Source: Stenotrophomonas maltophilia
GTDB taxonomy: Bacteria; Pseudomonadota; Gammaproteobacteria; Xanthomonadales; Xanthomonadaceae
NCBI GenBank assembly: GCA_002363385.1
Contig: DEVL01000006.1
Span: forward strand, 248,001-312,000
DNA: 64,000 nt
Direction: 5' to 3'
The number at the start of each line of letters is the position of its first letter. The first letter of the stretch is position 1. Below, piece after piece: positions 14,942 to 24,048 of this stretch. A program made the position numbers and the translations under genes. Under the pieces are notes generated by a model. The model saw only the letters and a list, made by a program, of their open reading frames with translations. It was not told where the DNA came from and did no database searches.

Positions 14942-16717
14942 TTACTTCACCCCGTGCATCATCCGCTTCAGCAGCGGTGAGCAGATCAGTGCCACCGCCG
15001 CGCAGCCCAGTCCGATCCACATCAGCAGCCAGAACAGGTGTTCGTAACTGGCGGCGGCGCTGGCGATATCCATGGTCTGGCCTTCCGGTACCTCGATCGC
15101 GGCGAGCTTGCCGAACAGCGCCGCCAGCGTTTCGGAGAACGCGGTGGCCAGGAACCAGGTGCCCATCATCAGGCTGACCACCCGCGGCGCGGCCAGCTGG
15201 GTGACCGCCGACAGGCCGACCGGCGACAGGCACATCTCGCCGATCTCCAGGATCAGGTAGGCCAGCACCAGCCACCACACACTGGCCATCTGTCCGGTCG
15301 CGCCGACGTGCTGGGCGGCCAGGGCCAAGGGCACGAACGACAGTGCGGCGAAAATCAGTCCGATCGAGGATTTGACCGGCTTGGACGGGTCCATGCGGCG
15401 ACGGTCCAACCACGCCCACAGCATCGCGAACAGCGGCGCGAGGACGACCAGGAACAGGCCGCCGAGGTAAGTCAGCGAACCGGCCGTCTGCGGAATCACC
15501 AGGCAGTCGCGGATCAGCATCACCAGCATCGCCGCCACGATCGCGATGAACAGGTTGCGCGGTGCGGACGAACCCGGGTTCCGCTCCGACAGGCGCGCGG
15601 CCACCACGAAGCCCAGTGGCGCCAGCAGCAGCGAGGCGATCGACCATGGCAGCGGCGTGCCGCCCTGGATCACCAGCGACGGCACCAGGTCCTTGGTCAG
15701 CAGACGATCGGTAAAGGTCACCCACGAGCCATAGGTCTGCTCGTACAGGGTGAAGAACACCAGGGCCATGAAGATCAGCGCCATCAGCGCGATCATCTGC
15801 TGGCGCTGCACCGGCGTGCAGCGGGTACCGGTGAACCAGGCGAACCAGACTAGTACGCCGCCGAGCACGACGATCATCAGCATCAGCGCCAGGCTGATTT
15901 CACCGCCGAGCGCGAACGCGCCGTTGGCCGCGGCCCACATCAAGGCAGCGACGGGAATCACGCCGAGCACGGCCACCGCATAGATCAGCCATTCGCGGCG
16001 GATGCCGAGCACGCGCTGGCGCAGGGCCGGCAGATCCGACGGTTCGGCGTGGCCCTGCAGATACTTCTGGCCCCACAGGAACATGCCCAGGCCGATCACC
16101 ATGCCGATGCCGGCCGCGCCGAAGCCGTACTTCCAGCCATAAGCTTCGCCGAGGAAGCCGCACACCAGCGAGGCGAACAGCGCGCCCAGATTGATGCCGG
16201 CGTAGAACAGCGAGAACCCCGAATCGCGGCGCGGGTCGTTTTCCGGGTAGAGCTTGCCGACGATGGTGGAGATGTTCGGCTTGAGGAAGCCCACGCCCAT
16301 GATGATCAGGGCCAGCGAAAGGTAGGTGATGCCCAGGGCCGCGTCATCGCGCACGATCGCACCATCGACGCGGACCGCCGCGTGCCCTTCGAAGGCCATG
16401 CCCAGGTGGCCCAGCACCAGCAGCACGCCACCGAACACCACCGCCTTGCGCATGCCCAGCCAGCGGTCGGCGAGCAGGCCGCCGAACACCGGGATGCAGT
16501 AGACCAGGCCACCGTAGGCACCGAGCAGATCCAGGCCGGCCTTGTCGCCGAACAGGTGGTACTTGGTGAGATACAGCAGCAGCAGCGCCTTCATGCCGTA
16601 GAACGAGAACCGCTCCCACATCTCGGTGAAGAAGCAGATGTAGACGCCTTTGGGATGGCCGAGGAAGTCGTCGGTAGCGGTCGAGGTGGTGGAGGCGGGC
16701 AGGGCGGCTGCGGTCAT
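14942..16717 (-). CDS. POT-family proton-dependent oligopeptide transporter
   Basis: A 591-residue peptide MFS transporter. The family signature 'FFTEMWERFSFYGMKALL' (ExxERFxYYG) lies in TM1, and 'GGLLADRWLGMRK' and 'FSLFYAGINLGAL' follow. There are 12-14 predicted TMs. It imports di- and tripeptides with protons. The ATG at 16717 was chosen; a TTG at 16741 would add eight residues. The C-terminal region is longer than in DtpA/DtpB, resembling the long xanthomonad form. Together with the OPT transporter and S9 peptidase downstream it suggests a peptide-utilising lifestyle. Confidence 0.92.
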   Translation of the reverse strand: MTAAALPASTTSTATDDFLGHPKGVYICFFTEMWERFSFYGMKALLLLYLTKYHLFGDKAGLDLLGAYGGLVYCIPVFGGLLADRWLGMRKAVVFGGVLLVLGHLGMAFEGHAAVRVDGAIVRDDAALGITYLSLALIIMGVGFLKPNISTIVGKLYPENDPRRDSGFSLFYAGINLGALFASLVCGFLGEAYGWKYGFGAAGIGMVIGLGMFLWGQKYLQGHAEPSDLPALRQRVLGIRREWLIYAVAVLGVIPVAALMWAAANGAFALGGEISLALMLMIVVLGGVLVWFAWFTGTRCTPVQRQQMIALMALIFMALVFFTLYEQTYGSWVTFTDRLLTKDLVPSLVIQGGTPLPWSIASLLLAPLGFVVAARLSERNPGSSAPRNLFIAIVAAMLVMLIRDCLVIPQTAGSLTYLGGLFLVVLAPLFAMLWAWLDRRRMDPSKPVKSSIGLIFAALSFVPLALAAQHVGATGQMASVWWLVLAYLILEIGEMCLSPVGLSAVTQLAAPRVVSLMMGTWFLATAFSETLAALFGKLAAIEVPEGQTMDIASAAASYEHLFWLLMWIGLGCAAVALICSPLLKRMMHGVK

Positions 16718-16802
16718 CGAGGGATCGGGCAGGGCGGACAAGGGGGCGAGTATAGGCCCGGGGCGAAGGGTCAGCCGTGCCGGGTCTGGCCGCTCCGCTG
16801 TC

Positions 16803-16828
16803 GTAGTGCCGGCCGCTGGCCGGCAACC
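16803..16828 (+). repeat. SMAG-type REP element
   Basis: GTAGTGCCGGCCGCTGGCCGGC followed by AACC, in the short gap between two minus-strand genes. Confidence 0.88.
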
Positions 16829-16850
16829 TCAGAAGCCTGGCATCGCTCGC

Positions 16851-18002
16851 TTACAGATAGCGCAGCCAGGCCAGATCCCGCCGCCGCGCCTTGAATAGCG
16901 CGAACGCTCTGGTCGGCCAGTACAGCGCCAGTGCCAGCACGGCGGTGATCACCCACAGGCTCGCCACGTGGTCCACGGCGAAGTACGCGCCGTGGGTCTG
17001 GCCCCAGCGTGCTTCGGCCAGCACGTACAGCAGCTTCAGCACATACAGGTGCAGCAGGTAGAAGAACATCGGTGCCGCGCCGATGTCGGCCAATGGCGCC
17101 AGCGCCCGGGCCACGCGCGGCTGTTCGTACAGGCGCAGCACCAGCAGTCCGATGCCCAGGGTCAACAGCAGGAACAGCAGCGAGGGCGGGTACTTGGTCA
17201 CGTTGAAGAAGCTCATCAGCGTGCTGCCCAGCGTGGCGAAGGACTGCCACGGGCTGTCGCCATACACGTTGAGCGCCCGCAGCAGCATGAAGGCGAGCAG
17301 CGCACCGGCGCCGGCCATCCACAGCCGGCGCTGGCGCAGGAGGGCATCGCCGCCGCGCGCGAACCACGGGCCGATCACCCAGCCCAGCGCGATGACGCCG
17401 ATCCACGGCAGCACCGGATACGAGGTACGCAGGCGCAGCCCATCTGTCACGGCGATCCAGTCGCGCTGGTGCAGCACTTTCCACAGCACGGCCAGCGCTC
17501 CGTCACCCTGCAGGCGGATGCCATCGAGCAGGTTGTGCCCGGCAATCACGGCCAGCGCCAGCACGGCCAGTGCCCCGCGCGGCAACCACAGCAGCCCGGC
17601 CAGCGCGATCATGCTGATGCCGATTGCCCAGATCACCTGCAGGTAGACCACGCTGGGAGGGAACTGCAGCGTCCACGCGAAATTGACTACCAGCAGTTCC
17701 AGCACCACCAGGAACAGGCCGCGCTTGAGCAGGAAGGCGGATGCGGCCCGGCGCCCATCCGGCTTGCCGCTGGCGTACAACCAGGCCGACAGGCCGGTCA
17801 GCAGCACGAACACCGGGGCGCACAGATGCGCCAGCAGCCGGCTGACGAACAGCGCCGGCTCGACCTGCTCGACCACCATCGGATCGCCGACCTGCTGGTG
17901 CATGTAGAAGGTTTCGCGCACGTGGTCGAGCAGCATCAGCACGATCACGGTGCCGCGCAGCTGGTCGATGGAAGTCAGGCGGGAAGTGGGGGAATGCGTC
18001 AC
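16851..18002 (-). CDS. DUF1624/HGSNAT-like membrane protein
   Basis: A 383-residue protein of about ten transmembrane helices. 'RLTSIDQLRGTVIVLMLLDHVRETFY' at the N-terminus contains the R-G-x(n)-M-L-L-D-H pattern of the heparan-alpha-glucosaminide N-acetyltransferase/DUF1624 acyltransferase-like group. 'LRTSYPVLPWIGVIALGWVIGPWF' is the second conserved block. Enzymatic activity is unproven for most bacterial members. The start is GTG 18002 with no obvious ribosome site. It shares a 223-bp divergent spacer with the OPT transporter. Confidence 0.8.
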   Translation of the reverse strand: MTHSPTSRLTSIDQLRGTVIVLMLLDHVRETFYMHQQVGDPMVVEQVEPALFVSRLLAHLCAPVFVLLTGLSAWLYASGKPDGRRAASAFLLKRGLFLVVLELLVVNFAWTLQFPPSVVYLQVIWAIGISMIALAGLLWLPRGALAVLALAVIAGHNLLDGIRLQGDGALAVLWKVLHQRDWIAVTDGLRLRTSYPVLPWIGVIALGWVIGPWFARGGDALLRQRRLWMAGAGALLAFMLLRALNVYGDSPWQSFATLGSTLMSFFNVTKYPPSLLFLLLTLGIGLLVLRLYEQPRVARALAPLADIGAAPMFFYLLHLYVLKLLYVLAEARWGQTHGAYFAVDHVASLWVITAVLALALYWPTRAFALFKARRRDLAWLRYL

Positions 18003-18140
18003 AGCGGCGCCGGTTACTCGGTGCGATAGGATATAACATAACTAAATTGGATGGGTCCGGCCCTGCACGTTGCCGAGTGCGGCGGGTCGCGGACGCGACG
18101 GCACGCGCAGGTCAACGGCAGCCTCGATCGGGTGGTGCAG

Positions 18141-18166
18141 GGTTGCCGGCCAGCGGCTGGCACTAC
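18141..18166 (-). repeat. SMAG-type REP element
   Basis: On the minus strand GTAGTGCCAGCCGCTGGCCGGC, with one stem mismatch. It lies 60 bp before the OPT transporter start, inside a divergent spacer rather than at a gene end, so it could sit in the 5' leader. Confidence 0.85.
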
Positions 18167-18225
18167 TGGACTTGCCCGTACATGAACGCTAGCGTGGCAG
18201 GGATTTTTTGCCAGCAGGGGCTTCC

Positions 18226-20196
18226 ATGAACAACGACGCTGCGCCACGCCAGCTCACTTTCCGCGCGGTGGTGCTTGCCATCGTGCTGGCGGTGATTCTG
18301 TCGGCCGCCAACGCCTATCTCGGTCTGTTCGCAGGCCTGACCATCGCCACCGCCATTCCCGCCGCGGTCATTTCCATGGGGGTGCTGCGCCTGCTCGGCG
18401 GTGGCACGATCCTGGAAAACAACATCGTCCAGACCGGCGCTTCGGCCGGTTCGTCGATCGCCGCCGGTGTGATCTTCACGATTCCCGCGCTGGTGATCAT
18501 GGGCTACTGGCCGGACTTCAAGTACTGGTGGGTGCTGGGCATCGCCGGCCTGGGTGGTCTGCTGGGCGTGCTGTTCTCGGTGCCGCTGCGCCGTTCGATG
18601 ATCGTGGAAGATCCGCTGCCGTTCCCGGAAGGCAAGGCGGCCGCCGAAGTGCTCAAGGCCGGTGAGAACCCGGGCCCGGGCCTGAAGATCCTGGCCGTGT
18701 CGGCGGTGATCGGCGCCTTCGTGAAGCTGGCGGCTGAAAGTGGCCTGCGCCTGATTCCGGATGCCTGGGCCACCTCGGCCTACGTGGGCAGCTCGAAGAT
18801 CACCGCCTTCATCGGTACCAACCTGTCCCCGGCGCTGCTGGGTGTGGGCTACATCGTCGGCCTGAATGTCGGCATCGTGGTGGTGTCCGGCTCGATCCTG
18901 ACCTGGCACATCGCCATTCCGCTGTACCAGTCGTTCTTCATGAACACCGATCCGGCGCTGGCCGCCTCGATCGCCACGGCCAGCTCCACCGAGGCGGCCT
19001 TCGCCATCTGGGGCGCGAAGATGCGGTACCTGGGCGTAGGCGCGATGCTGATCGGCGGCGTGTGGACCCTGATCTCGCTGCGCAAGTCGCTGCTCAATGG
19101 CGTCAAGAGTGGTTTCGCCGCAGCCCGCAAGAGCGGTGGCCCGGCGCTGGCGCACACCGAGCGCGATCTGCCGATGAAGTGGATGCTGGTGGCCCTGGTG
19201 GTGTTCACCCTGCCGCTGCTGGCGCTGTACCAGGCCATCGTGGGCCAGTGGCACGTCTCGATCCCGATGACGCTCATCATGATCGTGGCCGGCTTCCTGT
19301 TCGTGTCGGTCTCGGCCTATCTGGCCGGCCTGATCGGTTCGTCCAACAACCCCGTCTCGGGCATCACCATCTCCACCATCCTGTTCGCCTCGGCGGTGCT
19401 GGTGCTGCTGCTCGGCAAGGATGGCCTGACCCCGGTCGGCGTCGGCGGAGCACCGCTGGGTGCGGTGGCCGCGATCATGATCGGCGCGGTGGTGTGCTGC
19501 GCCGCCGCGGTCGGCGGTGACAACCTGCAGGATCTCAAGGCCGGCTACATCGTCGGCGCCACCCCGTGGAAGCAGCAGCTGATGCTGGGCATCGGTGCGT
19601 TCTCGTGCGCGCTGATCATGGCCCCGGTGCTGAACCTGCTGGCGACCGCCTACGGCATCGGCGTCAAATCCGAACTGCATCCCAACGCGCTGGCCGCGCC
19701 GCAGGCGAACCTGATGGCCTCCGTGGCCAAGGGCCTGTTCGGCGGCGAGCTGCCGTGGACCTTCATCGGCATCGGTGCGGTGGTGGGCGCGGCGATCATC
19801 GCCTTCGACAGCTGGCTCAAGTCGCGCAATGCTCGCTTCCGCGTGCCGGTGCTGGCTGCGGCGATCGGCATCTACCTGCCGCTGGAGCTGATGGTCCCGA
19901 TCTTCCTGGGCGGTCTGATCGCCTACTTGGTGGAGCGCTTCCACAAGATCCGCGCCGATGACGAAGAAGGTCGCGACCGCGTGCACAAGCCGGGCGTGCT
20001 GTTCGCTGCCGGCCTGATCACCGGTGAAGCCCTGATGGGCATCGCGATCGCGGTGCCGATCGTGATCAGCAGCCGTGCCGATGTGCTGGCGCTGCCGTTC
20101 CACCTGCCGGGCGCGCAGTGGATCGGTCTGGCCGTGCTGTTCCTGGTCGGTTGGCTGATCTACCGCACCGGCAAGCGCGCGGTGGGTTCGGTCTAA
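18226..20196 (+). CDS. OPT-family oligopeptide transporter
   Basis: A 656-residue polytopic transporter. 'NNDAAPRQLTFRAVVLAI', 'NAYLGLFAGLTIATAIPAAV' and 'ENNIVQTGASAGSSIAAG' are typical of the bacterial OPT group, which imports small peptides or metal-peptide conjugates. A later block near 'LIGSSNNPVSGITI' is also conserved. CAGGGG five bases before ATG 18226 supports this start over 18208. A strong UUCG terminator follows, so it is a single-gene unit. Substrate is unknown. Confidence 0.92.
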   Translation: MNNDAAPRQLTFRAVVLAIVLAVILSAANAYLGLFAGLTIATAIPAAVISMGVLRLLGGGTILENNIVQTGASAGSSIAAGVIFTIPALVIMGYWPDFKYWWVLGIAGLGGLLGVLFSVPLRRSMIVEDPLPFPEGKAAAEVLKAGENPGPGLKILAVSAVIGAFVKLAAESGLRLIPDAWATSAYVGSSKITAFIGTNLSPALLGVGYIVGLNVGIVVVSGSILTWHIAIPLYQSFFMNTDPALAASIATASSTEAAFAIWGAKMRYLGVGAMLIGGVWTLISLRKSLLNGVKSGFAAARKSGGPALAHTERDLPMKWMLVALVVFTLPLLALYQAIVGQWHVSIPMTLIMIVAGFLFVSVSAYLAGLIGSSNNPVSGITISTILFASAVLVLLLGKDGLTPVGVGGAPLGAVAAIMIGAVVCCAAAVGGDNLQDLKAGYIVGATPWKQQLMLGIGAFSCALIMAPVLNLLATAYGIGVKSELHPNALAAPQANLMASVAKGLFGGELPWTFIGIGAVVGAAIIAFDSWLKSRNARFRVPVLAAAIGIYLPLELMVPIFLGGLIAYLVERFHKIRADDEEGRDRVHKPGVLFAAGLITGEALMGIAIAVPIVISSRADVLALPFHLPGAQWIGLAVLFLVGWLIYRTGKRAVGSV

Positions 20197-20216
20197 AACG
20201 CCCGGATCTGCGTCAT

Positions 20217-20250
20217 GACAAACCCCGCTTCGGCGGGGTTTGTCGTTTCT
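20217..20250 (+). terminator. Rho-independent terminator after OPT gene
   Basis: A perfect 12-bp stem, GACAAACCCCGC (20217-20228), UUCG loop, GCGGGGTTTGTC (20233-20244), then a short GTTTC tract. Confidence 0.9.
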
Positions 20251-20344
20251 GCCGCCCGCCCGTCCCTCTGCATGACCGATGGCCTTTGCATGGGTGGCCC
20301 CTGCGGCCCTACCATCGGCGTTTTGCCGTTCCGCGGAGACCCCG

Positions 20345-22408
20345 ATGAAACTTCGTTACGCCCTGCTGCCGTTGTGCCTGCTGACCGCGATGCCCTCGCT
20401 GGCGGCCACGCGTGGCCTGGATGTGCGCGACATGATCGCGCTGGATCGGGTCTCCAGCCCGCTGCTCACCGCCGATGGCGGCAACGTGATCTTTGCCAAG
20501 CGCGTGGTCGGTAACGACAGCAAGGCCAGCACCGGCCTGTACATCCGCAACCTGCGCACGCGTGACCTGGCCCCGCCCAAGCCGCTGACCCCGGCCGGCT
20601 GGAACGTCAATTCCGCCGCGCTGTCGGCCGATGGCCAGACCGTATATTTCCTGAGCGCCAAGAACGGCAGCCAGCAGTTGTACGCGCAGCCGACCACCGG
20701 CGGCACCCCGCGCCAGCTGACCGATTTCCCGGTCGATGTGGACAGCTTCCACGTCTCCCCGCAGGGCGACCGCGTGGCCTTCAGCAGCGGCGTGTTCCAG
20801 GACTGCGGTTCGGACCTGGCCTGCACCAGCAAGAAGCTGGACGCGCACAAGGCGCGCAAGAACACCGGTGAGGTGTTCGACAGCCTGTTCGTGCGCCATT
20901 GGGATACCTGGGCCGATGGCCGTCGCAACACGCTGTTCGTGGCGCCGCTGCCAGCAGCCAAGGCCGCTGCGGTGAAGGGCGCCTCGGCGATCAGCGCGAC
21001 GCTGGCCGGCGATGCGCCGTCCAAGCCGTTCGGTGGCAATGACGACTTCACCTGGTCGCCCGATGGCAAGAGCGTGGTCGCGGCCATCCGCGTGGCCGGC
21101 AAGCAGGAACCGTGGTCGACCAACTTCGACCTGTACCGCCTGGACGCCGAAGGCAAGCAGGCGCCGGTCAACCTGACCGCGGCCAACCCGGCCTGGGATG
21201 CCGGCCCGGTGTTCAGCGCCGACGGCAAGACCCTGTACTACCGCGCCATGAAGCGCCCGGGCTTCGAAGCGGATCGCTTCGGCCTGATGGCGATGGACGT
21301 GGCCACCGGCAAGACCCGCGAGATCGCGCCCAAGTGGGATCGTTCGGCCGGCGAGATCGTGCTGTCCGGTGACGGCACCCTGATCTACACCAGTGCCGAC
21401 GACATGGGCGAGCACCGCCTGTTCGGCGTCGACATCGCCACCGGCACCGCCGAAGTGGTCGCCGACGGCGGCAGCATCGGCTCGCCGGTGATCGCCGGCA
21501 CCACCCTGGCGTATACGAAGAACAGTCTGAAGAGTGGCGATCAGATCATCGTGGCCGCCTTCGACGGCGCCAACCCGCGTGAGATCACCCCGAGTGCGGG
21601 TGAGATGCTGCCCGACGTTGCCTTCGGCGATTACGAGCAGTTCCAGTTCAAGGGCTGGAACAACGAAACCGTGCACGGTTACGTGGTCAAACCTTACAAC
21701 TACCAGGAAGGCAAGAGTTACCCGGTCGCTTTCCTGATCCACGGTGGCCCGCAGGGCAGCTTCGGCAACGGCTGGAGCTACCGCTGGAATCCCCAGACCT
21801 ACGCCGGCCAGGGCTACGCGGTGGTCATGATCGACTTCCACGGCTCCACCGGCTACGGCCAGGCCTTCACCGATGCGATCAGCCAGCACTGGGGCGACCG
21901 CCCGCTGGAAGATCTGCAGAAGGGTTGGGCGGCGGCGCAGAAGCAGTACCCGTTCCTCAACGGTGACAAGGCGTGTGCGCTGGGCGCCAGCTACGGCGGC
22001 TTCATGGTCAACTGGATCGCCGGCAACTGGAACGCGCCGTGGAAGTGCCTGGTCAACCATGACGGCGTGTTCGATCAGCGCATGATGGGCTACGCCACCG
22101 AAGAACTGTGGTTCACCGAGTGGGAGCAGGGCGGCACGCCGTACGAGAAGGCCGCCAACTACGAGAAGTTCAACCCGGTCAACCACGTGGCCGACTGGAA
22201 GAAGCCGATCCTGATCGTGCACGGCCAGCTCGACTACCGCATTCCGGTGGAGCAGGGCCTGGCCGCGTTCACCGCTGCGCAGCGCCAGGGCATCGAGTCC
22301 AAGTTCCTGTACTTCCCGGATGAGAACCACTGGGTGCTCAAGCCGCAGAACAGCGTGCAGTGGCACGACACCGTCAACAGCTGGTTGAAGCAGCACATCG
22401 GCGACTAA
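20345..22408 (+). CDS. S9-family peptidase (DPP/acylaminoacyl-peptidase type)
   Basis: A 687-residue serine peptidase. GGAGAC directly before ATG 20345 gives a clean signal peptide ('YALLPLCLLTAMPSLAA'), so it is probably periplasmic or secreted. Residues ~30-420 form a TolB/beta-propeller-like region ('FTWSPDGKSVV', 'PVFSADGKTLYY'). The C-terminal alpha/beta-hydrolase has 'FLIHGGPQGSFG' (oxyanion region), the nucleophile in 'GASYGGF', an Asp near 'QLDYRIP' and the catalytic His in 'DENHWV'. It cleaves short peptides, fitting the POT and OPT transporters beside it. Confidence 0.92.
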   Translation: MKLRYALLPLCLLTAMPSLAATRGLDVRDMIALDRVSSPLLTADGGNVIFAKRVVGNDSKASTGLYIRNLRTRDLAPPKPLTPAGWNVNSAALSADGQTVYFLSAKNGSQQLYAQPTTGGTPRQLTDFPVDVDSFHVSPQGDRVAFSSGVFQDCGSDLACTSKKLDAHKARKNTGEVFDSLFVRHWDTWADGRRNTLFVAPLPAAKAAAVKGASAISATLAGDAPSKPFGGNDDFTWSPDGKSVVAAIRVAGKQEPWSTNFDLYRLDAEGKQAPVNLTAANPAWDAGPVFSADGKTLYYRAMKRPGFEADRFGLMAMDVATGKTREIAPKWDRSAGEIVLSGDGTLIYTSADDMGEHRLFGVDIATGTAEVVADGGSIGSPVIAGTTLAYTKNSLKSGDQIIVAAFDGANPREITPSAGEMLPDVAFGDYEQFQFKGWNNETVHGYVVKPYNYQEGKSYPVAFLIHGGPQGSFGNGWSYRWNPQTYAGQGYAVVMIDFHGSTGYGQAFTDAISQHWGDRPLEDLQKGWAAAQKQYPFLNGDKACALGASYGGFMVNWIAGNWNAPWKCLVNHDGVFDQRMMGYATEELWFTEWEQGGTPYEKAANYEKFNPVNHVADWKKPILIVHGQLDYRIPVEQGLAAFTAAQRQGIESKFLYFPDENHWVLKPQNSVQWHDTVNSWLKQHIGD

Positions 22409-22419
22409 GCCGGTTTGAG

Positions 22420-22446
22420 GCGCCGCCCCCAGGGGCGGCGCTTTTA
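22420..22446 (+). terminator. Rho-independent terminator after S9 peptidase
   Basis: GCGCCGCCC-CCAG-GGGCGGCGC followed by TTTT. A 9-bp GC stem with 4-nt loop, 12 bp after the stop codon. Confidence 0.85.
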
Positions 22447-22451
22447 CATCG

Positions 22452-22526
22452 GTAGGGCCGGCCGCTGGCCGGCATCTGCACCGCGCTTTCAATATTCATG
22501 AGGTTGCCGGCCCGCCGCCGGCACGA
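22452..22526. repeat. SMAG element pair, head-to-head
   Basis: A plus-oriented GTAGGGCCGGCCGCTGGCCGGC (22452-22476) and a degenerate inverted copy with a CCGGC/GCCGG stem (22502-22526). They sit immediately upstream of the GTG start of the next gene, so this pair would be transcribed into its leader. Confidence 0.8.
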
Positions 22527-22544
22527 CCCAGGCACCCCATTTCC

Positions 22545-23789
22545 GTGAAAGCACCCGCCCTGATCCAGAACGATATCGTCGTCTTCGGCCTGATCGCCGC
22601 CACCCTTGGTGCCGTGTTCTGGACCGCCTCGCGCGAGCAGGGGCTGTGGAAGCGCTTCTACACCTACGTGCCCGCGTTGCTGCTGTGCTACATGATTCCC
22701 GGCGTGTACAACACGGTTGGGCTGATCGACGGCCAGAACACACAGCTCTACAACCCGGTCGCCCGTGACATCCTGCTGCCCGCTGCCCTGGTGCTGCTCA
22801 CTCTGGCCGTGGATATCAAGGGCATCCTGCGGCTGGGCCCGAAACTGATCGTGATGTACCTGGGCGCCTCGCTCAGCATCATGATCGGCGCGGTGGTCGC
22901 GTTCCAGTTGATGAAATGGCTGCATCCGGCCACCGTCGCCGGCGATACCTGGGCGGGCATGGCAGCGCTGGCCGGCAGCTGGATCGGCGGCGGTGCCAAC
23001 ATGCTGGCCATGCGCGAAGTGTTCGATGTCAACGCGACCACCTTCGGCCAGTTCGCGGTGGTCGATGTCGGCGTGGGCTATGTGTGGATGGCCGTGCTGA
23101 TCTTCATGGCCGGGCGCGCGGCGAAGATCGATGCGCGCAGCGGCGCCGACACCTCGGGCATCGATGAACTCAAGTTGCGGATCCAGGCCTTCCAGGCCAA
23201 GCACGAGCGTGTGGCGAGCCTGACCGACCTGATGCTGATCGTCGCCGTTGCCTTCGGCGTAGTGGGCCTGTCGCACGCGATCGCCGGGCCGGTCTCGGCG
23301 TGGTTCAAGGGCCATGTCGCCTGGGCCTCGCAGTTCAGTCTGGACGCACCATTCGTGTGGGTGGTGGTGATCTCCACCACCTGCGGCCTGGCACTGAGCT
23401 TCACTCGTGCGCGCAACCTGGAAGGCGCCGGTGCTTCCAAGCTCGGCTCGCTGCTGCTGTACTTCCTGATCGCCTGTATCGGCATGCAGATGGACCTGCT
23501 CGCGTTGCTGGACCGCCCGTGGCTGTTCGCGCTGGGGCTGATCTGGATCGCGGTGCACATCGTGTTGTTGTGGGCGCTGGCGCGCGCGCTGAAGGTGCCG
23601 TTCTTCTACTTCGCGATCGGCTCCCAATCCAACATCGGTGGGCCGGCCTCGGCGCCGGTGGTCGCAGCGGCGTTCCATCCCTCGCTGGCGCCGGTCGGCG
23701 TGCTGCTGGGCACGATGGGCTACGCGACGGGTACGTACCTGGCCTACATCGTGGGCATCACCCTGCGCGCGATGGCAGGGCAGGGCTGA
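22545..23789 (+). CDS. DUF819 family membrane protein (YjcL-like)
   Basis: A 414-residue protein of about ten to eleven transmembrane helices. 'YMIPGVYNTVGLID' near residue 50, 'GSWIGGGANMLAM' near 145 and 'AIGSQSNIGGPASAPVVAA' near 365 are the conserved DUF819 blocks, with paired G/S/N-rich loops like those of sodium-coupled carboxylate transporters. No substrate is established. The start is GTG 22545; no ATG lies nearby in frame and no strong ribosome site is visible. Confidence 0.85.
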   Translation: MKAPALIQNDIVVFGLIAATLGAVFWTASREQGLWKRFYTYVPALLLCYMIPGVYNTVGLIDGQNTQLYNPVARDILLPAALVLLTLAVDIKGILRLGPKLIVMYLGASLSIMIGAVVAFQLMKWLHPATVAGDTWAGMAALAGSWIGGGANMLAMREVFDVNATTFGQFAVVDVGVGYVWMAVLIFMAGRAAKIDARSGADTSGIDELKLRIQAFQAKHERVASLTDLMLIVAVAFGVVGLSHAIAGPVSAWFKGHVAWASQFSLDAPFVWVVVISTTCGLALSFTRARNLEGAGASKLGSLLLYFLIACIGMQMDLLALLDRPWLFALGLIWIAVHIVLLWALARALKVPFFYFAIGSQSNIGGPASAPVVAAAFHPSLAPVGVLLGTMGYATGTYLAYIVGITLRAMAGQG

Positions 23790-23794
23790 TCCGG

Positions 23795-23870
23795 GTAATG
23801 CCGGCCGGCAGCCGGCAGCCAGGCGATGCGTCACTTGTCCAGGAGGTTGCCGGCCAGCGGCCGGCATTAC
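23795..23870. repeat. SMAG element pair, head-to-head
   Basis: GTAATGCCGGCCGGCAGCCGGC (23795-23820, slightly altered centre) and an inverted GTAATGCCGGCCGCTGGCCGGC (23845-23870), separated by ~24 bp. Both use GTAA rather than GTAG, so they may belong to a GTAA subfamily or have co-evolved as a pair. Confidence 0.85.
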
Positions 23871-23900
23871 CGGGGATCATGGCGGTCGGGAGTGACTGCA

Positions 23901-23974
23901 CGTGCGGATTTACGCGGTAAGAAGGCCGCGTTCGACCAGCCAGGCTTTTGCATCTTCCGCATCCTGCTCGAACC
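23901..23974 (-). pseudogene. Duplicated 3' end of the adjacent HEACH-motif gene
   Basis: 74 bp nearly identical to 24040-24113, the 3' end of the next gene. Read on the minus strand it encodes 'FEQDAEDAKAWLVERGLL' followed by a stop. Only the tail is present and it has no start, so it is a dead fragment. The two copies are offset by 139 bp in the same orientation. The frame linking them through the spacer is not a plausible protein. Confidence 0.85.
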
Positions 23975-24048
23975 GCGCCGAGTGAAGACCCTGGCGCCGA
24001 TGCGATTGGCGCGTCGCCACGCGCCCGGGAGTTACCGCGCGTGCGGAT